DNA from: SHVO01 sp041905525
Lineage (GTDB): Bacteria > Pseudomonadota > Alphaproteobacteria > Rhodospirillales > Rhodospirillaceae
Direction: 5' to 3'
DNA length: 64,000 bases
Assembly: GCA_041905525.1 (NCBI GenBank)
Contig: JAYRKY010000001.1
Span: 1 to 64,000, forward strand
The notes below the pieces were generated by a model, which worked only from the letters and a program-made list of their open reading frames with translations, did no database searches and was not told the DNA's origin. Each line of letters starts with the position of its first letter. Within the stretch, counting starts at the first letter, position 1. The position numbers and the translations under genes are program-made. Below are positions 28,475 through 36,679 of the stretch, one piece after another.

Positions 28475-28887
28475 GCAACAGTCCGCGGCCGGGGTTGCGC
28501 GATCTTTTTCAGCGCAGCGCGCAGATCCTTCTCCATGGCGGAAAAGTCGTGCGTCAGCGTTTGGGTGCGTCCGATCAGCACGTAATCGAGCGACGGGTCC
28601 GCTTCGCCGATCAGGCGGTCGGTCAAGGCGCGCAGGCGGCGTTTCGCGCGGTTGCGCGCGACGGCATTGCCCACTTTGCGGCTCGCGGTGAATCCCACAT
28701 GAATGCGTTCGGCATCGGCCAGACGCGGCGCGGCTTGCAGGATAAAAGCGGGTGTAACGCGCTTGAGGCCGGAGCTGCCGACCCTCAGGAAATCGGCGCG
28801 CCGCTCAAGGGACGCCCATTGCCGGCCACGGCGTACTTCAGTCCCTGAAGCTTGGCGGGCAGGTTCAACGGCTGAGTCCCGAGACAT
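28471..28887 (-). CDS. rnpA: Ribonuclease P protein component
   Basis: The protein subunit of RNase P, which matures tRNA 5' ends with the RNA subunit. The 138-residue product contains LERRADFLRVGSSGLKRVTP, the RNA-binding signature TASRKVGNAVARNRAKRRLR, and the family C-terminal helix. GGTGGAG precedes the ATG at 28887. It follows rpmH by 63 bases. Confidence 0.95.
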   Translation of the reverse strand: MSRDSAVEPARQASGTEVRRGRQWASLERRADFLRVGSSGLKRVTPAFILQAAPRLADAERIHVGFTASRKVGNAVARNRAKRRLRALTDRLIGEADPSLDYVLIGRTQTLTHDFSAMEKDLRAALKKIAQPRPRTVA

Positions 28888-28950
28888 AGCTCCACCTGTG
28901 TGGGGCGCCTCCGGCTCCGGGAAGGAGCGGTCGGACTTTACGCCAGCGGC

Positions 28951-29085
28951 TTAAGCCGAAAGGCGCTTACGGCCCTTGGCGCGGCGGTTGGCGAGCACTT
29001 TGCGGCCACCGACCGTTTCCATGCGGGTACGGAAACCATGGCGGCGCTTGCGCACGAGTTTGCTGGGTTGATAGGTGCGTTTCAC
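28951..29085 (-). CDS. rpmH: 50S ribosomal protein L34 (bL34)
   Basis: The 44-residue protein starts with GTG at 29085 and reads MKRTYQPSKLVRKRRHGFRT and then MRTVGGRK-like METVGGRKVLANRRAKGR, the bL34 family sequence, ending LSA. The GTG start has CCGGAG upstream. It is the first gene of the rpmH-rnpA-yidD-yidC-engB-argB group. A promoter and a terminator-like hairpin precede it. Confidence 0.97.
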   Translation of the reverse strand: MKRTYQPSKLVRKRRHGFRTRMETVGGRKVLANRRAKGRKRLSA

Positions 29086-29105
29086 GTCACCAACTCCGGT
29101 TCGTC

Positions 29106-29133
29106 AAAAAAGAAAGGGCCCGGCGGACCGGGC
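29106..29133 (-). terminator. Terminator-like hairpin in the rpmH leader (possible attenuator)
   Basis: On the minus strand GCCCGG (29133-29128) and CCGGGC (29123-29118) form a six-base GC stem with a four-base loop, followed by CCTTTCTTTTTT. This is a standard intrinsic terminator shape, but it lies between the rpmH promoter (29148-29177) and the rpmH start (29085), with no gene upstream to end. It therefore may act as an attenuator for the ribosomal protein operon. Confidence 0.6.
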
Positions 29134-29147
29134 TCAATTGCGGGCGG

Positions 29148-29177
29148 TGTATACCGGCCCGCGGGCGGCTAAGTCAA
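29148..29177 (-). promoter_or_regulatory. Promoter of the rpmH operon
   Basis: On the minus strand TTGACT (29177-29172) and TATACA (29153-29148) are separated by 18 bases. A start site near 29141 would place the terminator-like hairpin within the first ten or so bases of the transcript. No other good promoter is seen between 29086 and 29330. Confidence 0.6.
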
Positions 29178-29384
29178 TGGCAAGGACCCCTTATTTTTCA
29201 ATAATTTCGCCCCCTTGTCAGCCCCGCGTCCGGCCGAAAGGTCGAAAATGACCCCCTTCCTGCCGGACTCGGGCCCTCGGGCGCGCCCCCCCCGGGCCGT
29301 CCTTTCCGGGTCCAAGAAAGCGGCGAAGGTGTGCTAGGACAAGGCCCTCGCGGCTGGACCAGGCAGCCCGAAGTGGGAGTATCG

Positions 29385-30836
29385 ATGGCGCCCGCGGACC
29401 GCAGGCAAATACGGCTGGAAGAGAGCGAGGCCGAACTGCCCGGGCATCGGCGTGCCCGCGAGGCGGTGGCGCCCGCGCCGCCCAAGCGCACCTCCAGCCT
29501 CTCGGCGCGCCTGCTCATTCTCACCATCGCGTTCGTCATGGTCGCCCAGGCTGCCGTCCTCGCGCCGATGATGAGCCGGGCGCGCATCGCCTACCTCAAC
29601 CAAAAACTCGAACAGGCCCACTTGGTCCTCGTGGCCCTGGAAGTCGCCACGCGCGAGATCGATCCTCTTCTGCGCGACACGCTCCTGTTCCAGAGCGGCA
29701 TGTTCGGGATGACGATTTTCCGGCCCGGCCAGGCGCCGCGCACGCTCGGACCCAGCATTCCGACCGTGCTGCCGCATGTCTACGACCTGCGCACGGAGAA
29801 CTATTGGGAATCGATCTTCAACGCTTTCACGATGATGGCCCGGTCGGGCGAGGTCCCCGTGGCTGTCACCGGCACATCTGTGCGCGATCCGCGGGTCGTG
29901 GTGGAAGTGTACCTCGATGAGTCGCCCCTGCGGACGCAGATGTACAATTACGGCCGCCGCATTCTTGGCATCGGCTTCGTGGTGTCGGTGATCGCGGCCG
30001 CGGCCGTTTATGTCAGCCTGCAGTGGCTCGCGGTCCACCCGTTGCGCCGTCTGACCGAGGCGATCACCTCGTTCCAGCAAGCGCCGGAGGATCCGGCGCG
30101 CATCATCGAGCCGTCAAAGCGCAAGGATGAGGTGGGCGTCGCCGAGCAGGCGCTGGCGGCGATGCAAAAGGAATTGCGCCAGGCCCTACTCGAGAAGGAG
30201 CGCCTTGCGGGCGTTGGCACCGCGGTCACGAAAATCTCGCACGACCTTCGCAATATTCTCGCGACCGCCGCGCTTGAGCTCGATGGCCTCGAGGCTGCGC
30301 CGGACCCCGAGGTGCGGCGCATGACCGCGAGCATGTTGAAAGCGGTCGACCGGGCGGTCCAGCTCTCGACCACCACCATGAGCTTTGCCAAACAGGGTTT
30401 GCCGGACGTTCACAAGCAGCCCTTGGGCAGTAAAGGCCTGCTCAACAGTATCGCCGCGGCGCTGCGGAAAGTTTGTAACGGCTGCGAGTTGCGCGTGACC
30501 GGCGAAGGAATTCCATTGAACGCGGACCCGGAACTCCTGACGCGGACCGTCGACAATCTTGTTCGTAACGCCGCGCAGGCGGGCGCAACGCTTGTCACAC
30601 TCGAATCCGCGCGCACCCAGGACCAGGCCGTCATCCGCATCTCCGACAACGGCCCCGGTCTGCCCAAGCGCACTTTGGATAATCTGTTCGTTCCGTTCGC
30701 AGGCTCTACCCGCGCCGGCGGCGCTGGGTTAGGTCTTCCCATCGCGCGGGAACTGATCCGCGTGCAGGGCGGCGATCTTGAGCTGGTCTCCACATCCAGC
30801 GCCGGAACGACGTTCGAGATCAAGCTACCCCTCTAG
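29385..30836 (+). CDS. Membrane sensor histidine kinase (orphan)
   Basis: The 483-residue product has an N-terminal cytoplasmic stretch, a first span (RLLILTIAFVMVAQAAVLA, about residues 42-62), a periplasmic sensor region, a second span (about 193-213), a HAMP-like linker (VHPLRRLTEAITSFQQA), the phospho-acceptor His in KISHDLRNILA (about residue 286), and an ATP-binding domain with NLVRNAAQAG, ISDNGPGLP and GGAGLGLPIA. The ATG at 29385 has GGGAG upstream. No response regulator gene is adjacent, so the partner is unknown. It diverges from rpmH. Confidence 0.92.
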   Translation: MAPADRRQIRLEESEAELPGHRRAREAVAPAPPKRTSSLSARLLILTIAFVMVAQAAVLAPMMSRARIAYLNQKLEQAHLVLVALEVATREIDPLLRDTLLFQSGMFGMTIFRPGQAPRTLGPSIPTVLPHVYDLRTENYWESIFNAFTMMARSGEVPVAVTGTSVRDPRVVVEVYLDESPLRTQMYNYGRRILGIGFVVSVIAAAAVYVSLQWLAVHPLRRLTEAITSFQQAPEDPARIIEPSKRKDEVGVAEQALAAMQKELRQALLEKERLAGVGTAVTKISHDLRNILATAALELDGLEAAPDPEVRRMTASMLKAVDRAVQLSTTTMSFAKQGLPDVHKQPLGSKGLLNSIAAALRKVCNGCELRVTGEGIPLNADPELLTRTVDNLVRNAAQAGATLVTLESARTQDQAVIRISDNGPGLPKRTLDNLFVPFAGSTRAGGAGLGLPIARELIRVQGGDLELVSTSSAGTTFEIKLPL

Positions 30837-30862
30837 ATTTAGTGTGAGTCTATTTCGTGACG

Positions 30863-30940
30863 ATGTCTGAAGCGGCTGGTGTCTTCGTGCTGCTCGCGGC
30901 GATTGGCGCTGTATTGTGGTATTACCGCTCCCGTAAATGA
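30863..30940 (+). CDS. Candidate 25-residue single-span membrane peptide
   Basis: The reading MSEAAGVFVLLAAIGAVLWY followed by YRSRK has one hydrophobic span and a basic end, a plausible membrane-anchored small protein. It lies in the 142-base gap between the histidine kinase and panB. No strong ribosome site is visible, and the length is too short to be sure it is translated. Confidence 0.3.
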   Translation: MSEAAGVFVLLAAIGAVLWYYRSRK

Positions 30941-30978
30941 GCAAAATGGGTTAGAGAGCGCGCCATGAGGAATAACGC

Positions 30979-31851
30979 ATGAGCACGATCCCGAAGCGCG
31001 AAGGCGGAACGCCGATCACCAAGCGTCTGACACCGCGCGACATCCAGGCGCGCAAGGGCGCCGATCCCGTCGTGTGCATCACCGCGCACAGCGCGCCCAT
31101 GGCCGGTTTCATGGATCAGCACGTCGACCTTCTGCTGGTCGGCGATAGCCTCGGCATGATGGTCTACGGTCTCGACACCACCGTCGGCGTGACGCTCGAC
31201 ATGATGATTGCGCACGGCCGCGCCGTGGTGCGCGGCAGCTCCAAGGCGTGTGTGATCGTCGATCTTCCCTTCGGTTCTTACCAGGCTTCGCCGGTCGACG
31301 CGTTCAAGGCGGCGGCGCGCGTGATGTCGGAAACCGGCTGCGCCGGCGTGAAGCTCGAGGGTGGTGCGGTGATGGCGCCGACGGTTGAATATCTCGTGTC
31401 GCGCGGGGTCCCCGTCATGGGCCACGTCGGTTTGACGCCTCAGTCCATCAATGTGCTTGGCGGATTTCGCGTGCAGGGAAAGTCTGACGCGGATGCAAAA
31501 AAACTGATCGCCGATGCCAAACTGCTGGCGGACGCAGGGGCGTTCAGCATCGTGGTGGAAGGCACCGTCGAACCGGTGGCGCGCGAAATCACAAAAGCGT
31601 CTCCCGTCCCGACGATCGGGATCGGAGCTTCCGCCGGCTGTGACGGCCAGGTGATCGTGGCCGAAGATATTCTTGGCCTCTATAGCGCCTTCATGCCCAA
31701 ATTCGCCAAGCGCTACGCGCATCTGGGCGACGAAGTCTCGAAAGCCGTGGCCACCTACGCCGCCGATGTGCGCGCCCGGCGATTCCCCGCGCCCGAAAAC
31801 ACCTACGGCGCGGCTCCCGCGAAATCCGCGAACAAGCCCAAGAAGCGCTGA
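30979..31851 (+). CDS. panB: 3-methyl-2-oxobutanoate hydroxymethyltransferase
   Basis: Makes ketopantoate from alpha-ketoisovalerate and methylene-THF, the first committed step to pantothenate and coenzyme A. The 290 residues contain DLLLVGDSLGMMVYGLDTT (Mg2+ Asp), the substrate/metal stretch VIVDLPFGSY, VKLEGG, and the catalytic Glu region VVEGTVEP. It lies three bases before panC. Confidence 0.96.
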   Translation: MSTIPKREGGTPITKRLTPRDIQARKGADPVVCITAHSAPMAGFMDQHVDLLLVGDSLGMMVYGLDTTVGVTLDMMIAHGRAVVRGSSKACVIVDLPFGSYQASPVDAFKAAARVMSETGCAGVKLEGGAVMAPTVEYLVSRGVPVMGHVGLTPQSINVLGGFRVQGKSDADAKKLIADAKLLADAGAFSIVVEGTVEPVAREITKASPVPTIGIGASAGCDGQVIVAEDILGLYSAFMPKFAKRYAHLGDEVSKAVATYAADVRARRFPAPENTYGAAPAKSANKPKKR

Positions 31852-31854
31852 GAC

Positions 31855-32721
31855 ATGGCTCCTTTGAACGTAAGTCTCGTCACGGTCCGTGACGTCGAAA
31901 GTCTGCGCCGCCGCATTCAAGGCTGGCGCCGCGAAGGCCGCACCGTCGCCCTGGTGCCCACCATGGGCGCCCTTCACAAGGGCCATATCACGCTCATGGA
32001 ACGCGCCAAGAAAATGGCCGATGCCGTGATCGCCACCATTTTCGTGAACCCGAAGCAATTCGGACCGGGCGAAGATCTTGCGGCCTATCCGCGGCGCGAG
32101 ACCGAAGACTTCGAGATGCTGAACGCCGCCGGCGTCCATCTGCTGTTCGCGCCCGATGTCGCGGTGATGTATCCGGCGAACTTCTCCACCAACATCCATG
32201 TCTCCGGCGTCAGCGATTTTCTAGACGGCGCCCACCGGCCGGGGCATTTCGATGGCGTCGCAACGGTGGTGACGAAGCTGCTGCTCCAGGCGCTGCCGGA
32301 CATCGCGCTCTTCGGCGAGAAGGACTATCAGCAACTCGCCGTCATCCGCCGCTTGGTCGCCGATCTCAATATTCCCGTCGACATCATCGGCGTGGAAACG
32401 GTGCGCGAACCCGACGGGCTCGCGCTGTCGTCGCGTAATGCTTATCTCACGTCCGAGGAACGCGCCAAGGCGCCGGCGCTGAACGCCGCCATCGGGGCCG
32501 CGGCCCGCGCCATCGCCGCGGGCGAGGAGATCGCCGCGGCGACGGCGGCGGCCCGCGAGCGCATTCTCGCCGCGGGCTTCGCGAAGGTTGATTACGTCGA
32601 GGCGCGTCATGCCGAGACCCTCGCCCCGCTTGGCGCGAAGACTGAGCCGGGACGTATTCTCGCGGCGGCGCAGCTGGGACGTGCGCGCCTGATCGACAAC
32701 GTCGCGATTCCCAAATCCTAG
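31855..32721 (+). CDS. panC: Pantothenate synthetase
   Basis: Condenses pantoate and beta-alanine with ATP to form pantothenate. The 288-residue protein has VPTMGALHKGHITLM (ATP-binding HxGH-type motif), TIFVNPKQFGPGEDL, GEKDYQQLAVIRRL and GLALSSRNAYLTSEER, all diagnostic. It is directly downstream of panB. Its stop is 10 bases from the convergent oxyR stop, with no hairpin terminator between them. Confidence 0.97.
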   Translation: MAPLNVSLVTVRDVESLRRRIQGWRREGRTVALVPTMGALHKGHITLMERAKKMADAVIATIFVNPKQFGPGEDLAAYPRRETEDFEMLNAAGVHLLFAPDVAVMYPANFSTNIHVSGVSDFLDGAHRPGHFDGVATVVTKLLLQALPDIALFGEKDYQQLAVIRRLVADLNIPVDIIGVETVREPDGLALSSRNAYLTSEERAKAPALNAAIGAAARAIAAGEEIAAATAAARERILAAGFAKVDYVEARHAETLAPLGAKTEPGRILAAAQLGRARLIDNVAIPKS

Positions 32722-32731
32722 CGGCGCGGCC

Positions 32732-33649
32732 TTAAGCGGCCTCGATGATCTTCGCCGCGGCCCAGGCTTTCGCAAGCCGCTCATAGTTGTCGCCTTGCGC
32801 CGCGGCCGCGCGCCAGCACAACGCAAGACTGCGCATCGGATGCCGCTTCTCGAACGGACGCACGGCCAGGTCCGCGCGACCGGCCAGTTCCCGCGCGACC
32901 GCCATGCGCGGCAGTAAAGTCAGGCCAAGTCCCCCGGCCACCATCGACACCAAGGTCGGCAGGCTGGTGGACTGGAAAACCTCCTTGAAGGCGCGGTCCG
33001 ACAGTTGGCAGGCCGCTAACGCGTGGTCGCGAAGACAGTGACCGCCTTCAAGCATCAACAGCGGAACGTCGAGCAGGTCTGCCTCGCGCAAACTCTTTTT
33101 CTGCGCCAGCGGATGTGTGGTGGGCATGCACACCACCATGTCCTCGTCTCCGATCACGGCGACCTCAAGTCCTTGCGTGTCGTAAGGCAGCGCAATCAAG
33201 GCGAGATCGAGTTCGCCCTTGCGCAGCCGCGCCAGCGTCGGCGCTGTCTGCTCCTCACGAACGAAGAGCTTCAAGCGTGGAAAGGTGCGTTCCGTTTCGG
33301 CCATCAAACGCGGCAGCGCGTAGGGCGCGATGGTCGGAATGATGCCCAGGTTCAGCGGTCCGGCGAGTTCGCCGCGTCCCGCCTGCGCCAGGTCCACCAG
33401 GTCTTCGAGGTAGCGAATCGCTTCGCGCCCGCGCGCGGCGACGGCGCGCCCCAACGGCGTCACCACCACATGGCGGCGGGTCCGCTCGATCAAGGTCACC
33501 CCCAGGGTCGCTTCGAGTTCCTTGAGCCCGGCGCTCAGCGTGGACTGCGTGACATTGCACTTCTTGGCGGCGCGGCCGAAGTGCCCGGTCTCCACCAGGG
33601 CGATCAGGTAATGCAGCTGGCGCGGGGAGGGCAGCGGTTTAAGTGACAT
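32732..33649 (-). CDS. oxyR: OxyR-type LysR regulator of peroxide response
   Basis: The 305-residue LysR regulator has the winged helix-turn-helix (ALVETGHFGRAAKKCNVTQS) and the redox pair of OxyR: GGHCLRDHALAAC, Cys205 and Cys214, nine residues apart, which matches the disulfide pair C199/C208 of the enterobacterial protein. Oxidation should activate the divergent ahpC-ahpD genes. The intergenic region is AT-rich and likely holds its operator. Confidence 0.93.
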   Translation of the reverse strand: MSLKPLPSPRQLHYLIALVETGHFGRAAKKCNVTQSTLSAGLKELEATLGVTLIERTRRHVVVTPLGRAVAARGREAIRYLEDLVDLAQAGRGELAGPLNLGIIPTIAPYALPRLMAETERTFPRLKLFVREEQTAPTLARLRKGELDLALIALPYDTQGLEVAVIGDEDMVVCMPTTHPLAQKKSLREADLLDVPLLMLEGGHCLRDHALAACQLSDRAFKEVFQSTSLPTLVSMVAGGLGLTLLPRMAVARELAGRADLAVRPFEKRHPMRSLALCWRAAAAQGDNYERLAKAWAAAKIIEAA

Positions 33650-33700
33650 AATCGATCAATATAATCACTATTAATCGTTAGATTCAATGTAATTCCTCCC
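33650..33700. promoter_or_regulatory. Likely OxyR operator in the oxyR-ahpC intergenic region
   Basis: This AT-rich block between the divergent genes contains ATCGAT, a run of spaced AT-motifs (AATATAATCACTATTAATCG) and ATCGTTAGAT-type sequence, in contrast to the GC-rich surroundings. It has the general character of a multi-site LysR operator, but I cannot place exact ATAG/CTAT half-sites. Confidence 0.4.
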
Positions 33701-33752
33701 TTAAGTACCTCTCCAGCAGCAACCACCCACCCACACAGAGGGACTTAAAAAA

Positions 33753-34286
33753 ATGATCTCGATTGGACAAAAGCTTCCCGCCTTCTCCCTGAAGGCCGTT
33801 TCAGACACCAGCGGCGAATTCCCGGTCCTGACCGACCAAAGCTTCGCCGGAAAGTGGAAGGTGTTCGTGTTCTGGCCGAAAGATTTCACCTTCGTCTGCC
33901 CGACCGAAATCATCGGTTTCAACGATGTCGAAGGCGACTTCGCCGACCGCGACGCCCAGCTCATCGGCGCTTCGACCGACAGCGACTTCGTGCATCTGGC
34001 CTGGCGCAAGAGCCGCGCCGACCTGGGCGCCGTGAAGTACCCCTGGCTGGCCGACATCAAGAAGGAACTCTCCGTCGCTCTGGGCGTACTTGAGCCCAAC
34101 GAAGGTGTCGCCTTCCGCGCCACGATCATCGCCGATCCGGACAACATCGTGCGCTACGTCGCCGTGAACGATCTGAACGTCGGCCGCAATCCGCAGGAAG
34201 TCCTGCGCGTGCTCGACGCTCTGCAGACCGACGAACTCTGCCCATGCAACTGGCAGAAAGGCGAAGAGACCTTGAAGGCCGCCTAG
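33753..34286 (+). CDS. ahpC: Alkyl hydroperoxide reductase, AhpC-type peroxiredoxin
   Basis: Reduces peroxides using a peroxidatic Cys. The 177 residues contain FTFVCPTEI (Cys49), the conserved Trp/Arg-site region (HLAWRKSR), and the resolving region ELCPCNWQKGEE (Cys163, Cys165) near the C-terminus, as in the AhpC that pairs with AhpD. AGAGGGA precedes the ATG. It is divergent to oxyR and followed by ahpD, a standard peroxide-response module. Confidence 0.95.
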   Translation: MISIGQKLPAFSLKAVSDTSGEFPVLTDQSFAGKWKVFVFWPKDFTFVCPTEIIGFNDVEGDFADRDAQLIGASTDSDFVHLAWRKSRADLGAVKYPWLADIKKELSVALGVLEPNEGVAFRATIIADPDNIVRYVAVNDLNVGRNPQEVLRVLDALQTDELCPCNWQKGEETLKAA

Positions 34287-34332
34287 CCTTAGCTCTGCAA
34301 CGCAGTCCCGCCCCCTCTCGGGACTGCAACCC

Positions 34333-34382
34333 GGCGCCGCTCCGTTTTCCTTCCCCCCCTTCATAGACGGCGGAGCGGCGCC
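34333..34382 (+). promoter_or_regulatory. Inverted repeat between ahpC and ahpD
   Basis: GGCGCCGCTCCG (34333-34344) and CGGAGCGGCGCC (34371-34382) are perfect 12-base arms around a 26-base pyrimidine-rich loop. The stem lies between two genes read together and is not followed by a T tract, so partial termination, mRNA end protection or processing is more likely than full termination. Confidence 0.45.
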
Positions 34383-34410
34383 ACCCTTTCCCGAACCACG
34401 CGAGGACGCC

Positions 34411-34971
34411 ATGACCACTCACATCGAAGCCCTGAAGAACACGATTCCCGCCTACGCCAAGGATCTGCGGCTCAACCTGTCGTCCGTCGCAGCCGATACC
34501 ACGCTCACGCCGCAGCAAACATTTGGCGGACTGCTCGCGGCCGCCCTGGCCTCGCGCAGCGAGGCCGTGATCGCGGCGGTGTCCGCCGACGCTGCGGCCG
34601 TGCTGACGCCGCAAGCGTTCGAAGCCGCCAAGACGGCCGCCGCCATCATGGCGATGAACAACGTCTATTACCGCTTCGTGCATCTGGTCTCCGATCAGGA
34701 ATACGGCACGCTGCCCGCGCGCCTGCGCATGAATGCGCTGGCGAATCCGGGTGTCGATAAAGTCGATTTCGAGCTGTGGTCGCTGATCGTATCTGCGGTC
34801 AACGGCTGCGGCCTGTGCATCGACAGCCACGAGAAGGTGTTGCGCAAAGCCGGTGTTTCGGCTGCCCAGATCCAGCAAGCCGTGCGGATCGCGGCCGTCG
34901 TTCACGCCGTCGCGGTCACCCTGGAGACGGATGCGCTCGCCCAACCGGCGGCGACCGCTGCCGCCGCCTAA
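34411..34971 (+). CDS. ahpD: Alkylhydroperoxidase AhpD
   Basis: AhpD regenerates AhpC and has its own weak peroxidase activity. The 186-residue all-helical protein has the AhpD active site CGLCIDSH (Cys133, Cys136, His140) preceded by the conserved FELWSLIVSAVNG segment. It follows ahpC by 124 bases, which include a long inverted repeat, and ends in a strong terminator. This type of AhpD is the partner of AhpC in actinobacteria and many alphaproteobacteria. Confidence 0.95.
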   Translation: MTTHIEALKNTIPAYAKDLRLNLSSVAADTTLTPQQTFGGLLAAALASRSEAVIAAVSADAAAVLTPQAFEAAKTAAAIMAMNNVYYRFVHLVSDQEYGTLPARLRMNALANPGVDKVDFELWSLIVSAVNGCGLCIDSHEKVLRKAGVSAAQIQQAVRIAAVVHAVAVTLETDALAQPAATAAAA

Positions 34972-34989
34972 CGGCGCCTATCCAAAAGC

Positions 34990-35028
34990 AAAACGGGCGG
35001 GATCGATACCGATCCCGCCCGTTTTTTT
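34990..35028. terminator. Intrinsic terminator after ahpD
   Basis: AAAACGGGCGGGATCG pairs with CGATCCCGCCCGTTTT across a short loop and ends in T7. It stops the ahpC-ahpD transcript and, read in reverse, the convergent lipoprotein gene. Confidence 0.9.
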
Positions 35029-35041
35029 GTCTGAAGAAGCT

Positions 35042-36163
35042 CTACTGAACGTAGATGTGCACTTCCGGGGTCTTGGCCGACGCGCTCGGCATCGCGGCCA
35101 TGGCGACCCGGTCGGACGGCAGACCCATGTTGGTCATCGAGGCCAGCACCGCGTCGGCATTGCGGCGGGCGGCCGACGGATTGCCGCCTTGCGGCGACAC
35201 GGCGACAAGGTCGAACACCGCGTCCGGACGGCGCTCCAGCGCGCGGGATAGGGCCTGGTACAACTGCGGCTCGAAGGCGACGTCCGGCTTGTCGAACCGG
35301 ATCACCACTAGCGGCTTTTTCTGCGCGAATGCTTCGGCCGAAACGGTCGCGACGTTGCGCACCGGAACGGCGCGGCGCGGACCCGCGGCGGCCGTCGCCG
35401 GGTAAGACTGTCCCGCGTTGATCTCGGCGGCGAGTTCCACAAGCGAATTGCGCTCGCTGCTCACATAGGCCTGCTGGCGGCCGATTTCCGCGTTCAAATC
35501 CAAAAGCGCGCGATCGATGACGATGGCGTTCTGGTTCACTTCGTCTTCCAGGATGCGCAGCTGGCGATGATCGTCTTCAAGTGCGCCCGACAGCCCATAG
35601 GCCGCGCGGATATTCTCCAGGATGAAGGCCGATGCGCCGGCGTCGCTCGACACCTGCGCCGACAATTGATTCAGCGTGGCGATGTCGGCGTCGATCTGCG
35701 TCAGCTGCGTCTGCGCCGAGCTCCAGTTCGCCAGCAATTCCGGATTGCCCGGCGTCGAGCCCATCTGCAGGCGGGAGCGGATGCCCCCGACCAGCGCATG
35801 GTAGGCGTTCACATTGGCGATGGTCTGCTTGCGGATCGTCTCCAGCTGTTCGCTGCGGGTGACGGTATTGGTCCGCAATTTCTCGAAATCGGCCCGCAAT
35901 TGCGCGGCTTTCTGGCCGACCGCGGTCGGTCCGAAGCGGCTGGAGGACGAGGCCGCCGGCGCTAAATTCTGCGAGTCCACGGCGGCGGCAACCTGCGTGC
36001 GCCCGGTGTCGGCCTCGGCCGCATTGGCGGGGCGCGATCCCTGACCGGCGCATCCGGCAAGCGTGATCGCCAAGGCCGCGATGCCAGCGTGTTTCAACAG
36101 AGAGCGCTTATGGCCCAGCTTGATTTGTCCGTTACGTACTGTGGACAGCCCCAATACCTGCAT
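35042..36163 (-). CDS. Lipoprotein with coiled coil and C-terminal OmpA-like beta domain
   Basis: From the ATG at 36163 the product has 373 residues: a lipoprotein signal (LLKHAGIAALAITLAGC), an Ala/Ser linker, a long helical coiled-coil part (QKAAQLRADFEKLRTNTVTR and onward), and a C-terminal alpha/beta domain of about 85 residues (KPLVVIRFDKPDVAFEPQLY, then VSPQGGNPSAARRNADAVL) that looks like an OmpA/SPOR-type fold. It may link the outer membrane to peptidoglycan. The family is not identified with certainty. Confidence 0.65.
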   Translation of the reverse strand: MQVLGLSTVRNGQIKLGHKRSLLKHAGIAALAITLAGCAGQGSRPANAAEADTGRTQVAAAVDSQNLAPAASSSSRFGPTAVGQKAAQLRADFEKLRTNTVTRSEQLETIRKQTIANVNAYHALVGGIRSRLQMGSTPGNPELLANWSSAQTQLTQIDADIATLNQLSAQVSSDAGASAFILENIRAAYGLSGALEDDHRQLRILEDEVNQNAIVIDRALLDLNAEIGRQQAYVSSERNSLVELAAEINAGQSYPATAAAGPRRAVPVRNVATVSAEAFAQKKPLVVIRFDKPDVAFEPQLYQALSRALERRPDAVFDLVAVSPQGGNPSAARRNADAVLASMTNMGLPSDRVAMAAMPSASAKTPEVHIYVQ

Positions 36164-36579
36164 TCTTACTCTCACATTCCCCACAACCGGTTTGGTCGGC
36201 GCTGCATCCCTGACGGGCTGCAATCACTTCGTGAGTATCCTGCCCGGTCCCCCGAATTCGGACGCCCCAAATTCAAGGAAGGACTCCGCCGGGTGAACAC
36301 TGCGCCTCGAGCCGTTCCGGTCTTTCCCGAACTCAAACCTTAGAGAAGCTGCCCCAAAGGCTTGGCGATGCATCATAATCCGACATCGCCCCGCACCATT
36401 TGCGACTTTACGCGATGCCCCCAGCGCAAACAAGCCGGGAGACGGCCCCCGGATGCGCCCGTTTCAAAACTTCCCCTTGGAATTCTGGAGGTTTTTCTTG
36501 CATAGGCCTCATGATCTTAGTATCCCAAGCGCCCGTTCGGTCCGCCGGACGGGTGTCCCGGGGTTTCCGGGGCCACAGC
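36164..36579. other. Non-coding stretch upstream of the lipoprotein gene and tRNA-Arg
   Basis: About 415 bases with no convincing gene on either strand; short open frames here have poor codon use and lack ribosome sites. It must contain the promoters of the minus-strand lipoprotein gene and of the tRNA. No clear -35/-10 pair, repeat or integrase-site structure was found. Confidence 0.4.
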
Positions 36580-36656
36580 GCGCCCGTAGCTCAATTGGAT
36601 AGAGCATCTGACTACGGATCAGAAGGTTGGAAGTTCGAGTCTTTCCGGGCGCGCCA
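36580..36656 (+). tRNA. tRNA-Arg (anticodon ACG)
   Basis: A complete cloverleaf: acceptor GCGCCCG (36580-36586) pairs with CGGGCGC (36646-36652), anticodon stem TCTGA/TCAGA with loop CTACGGA (ACG at 36614-36616), T loop TTCGAGT, and an encoded CCA end. The ACG anticodon is normally modified to ICG to read CGU/CGC/CGA. No integrase or attachment-site repeat accompanies it. Confidence 0.95.
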
Positions 36657-36679
36657 TTCTCCCTCATCGTAAAAGCCAT

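Noticed and set aside
36400..36672. Open frame covering the tRNA-Arg
   Set aside because: It runs through a complete tRNA cloverleaf with CCA end and has no ribosome site.
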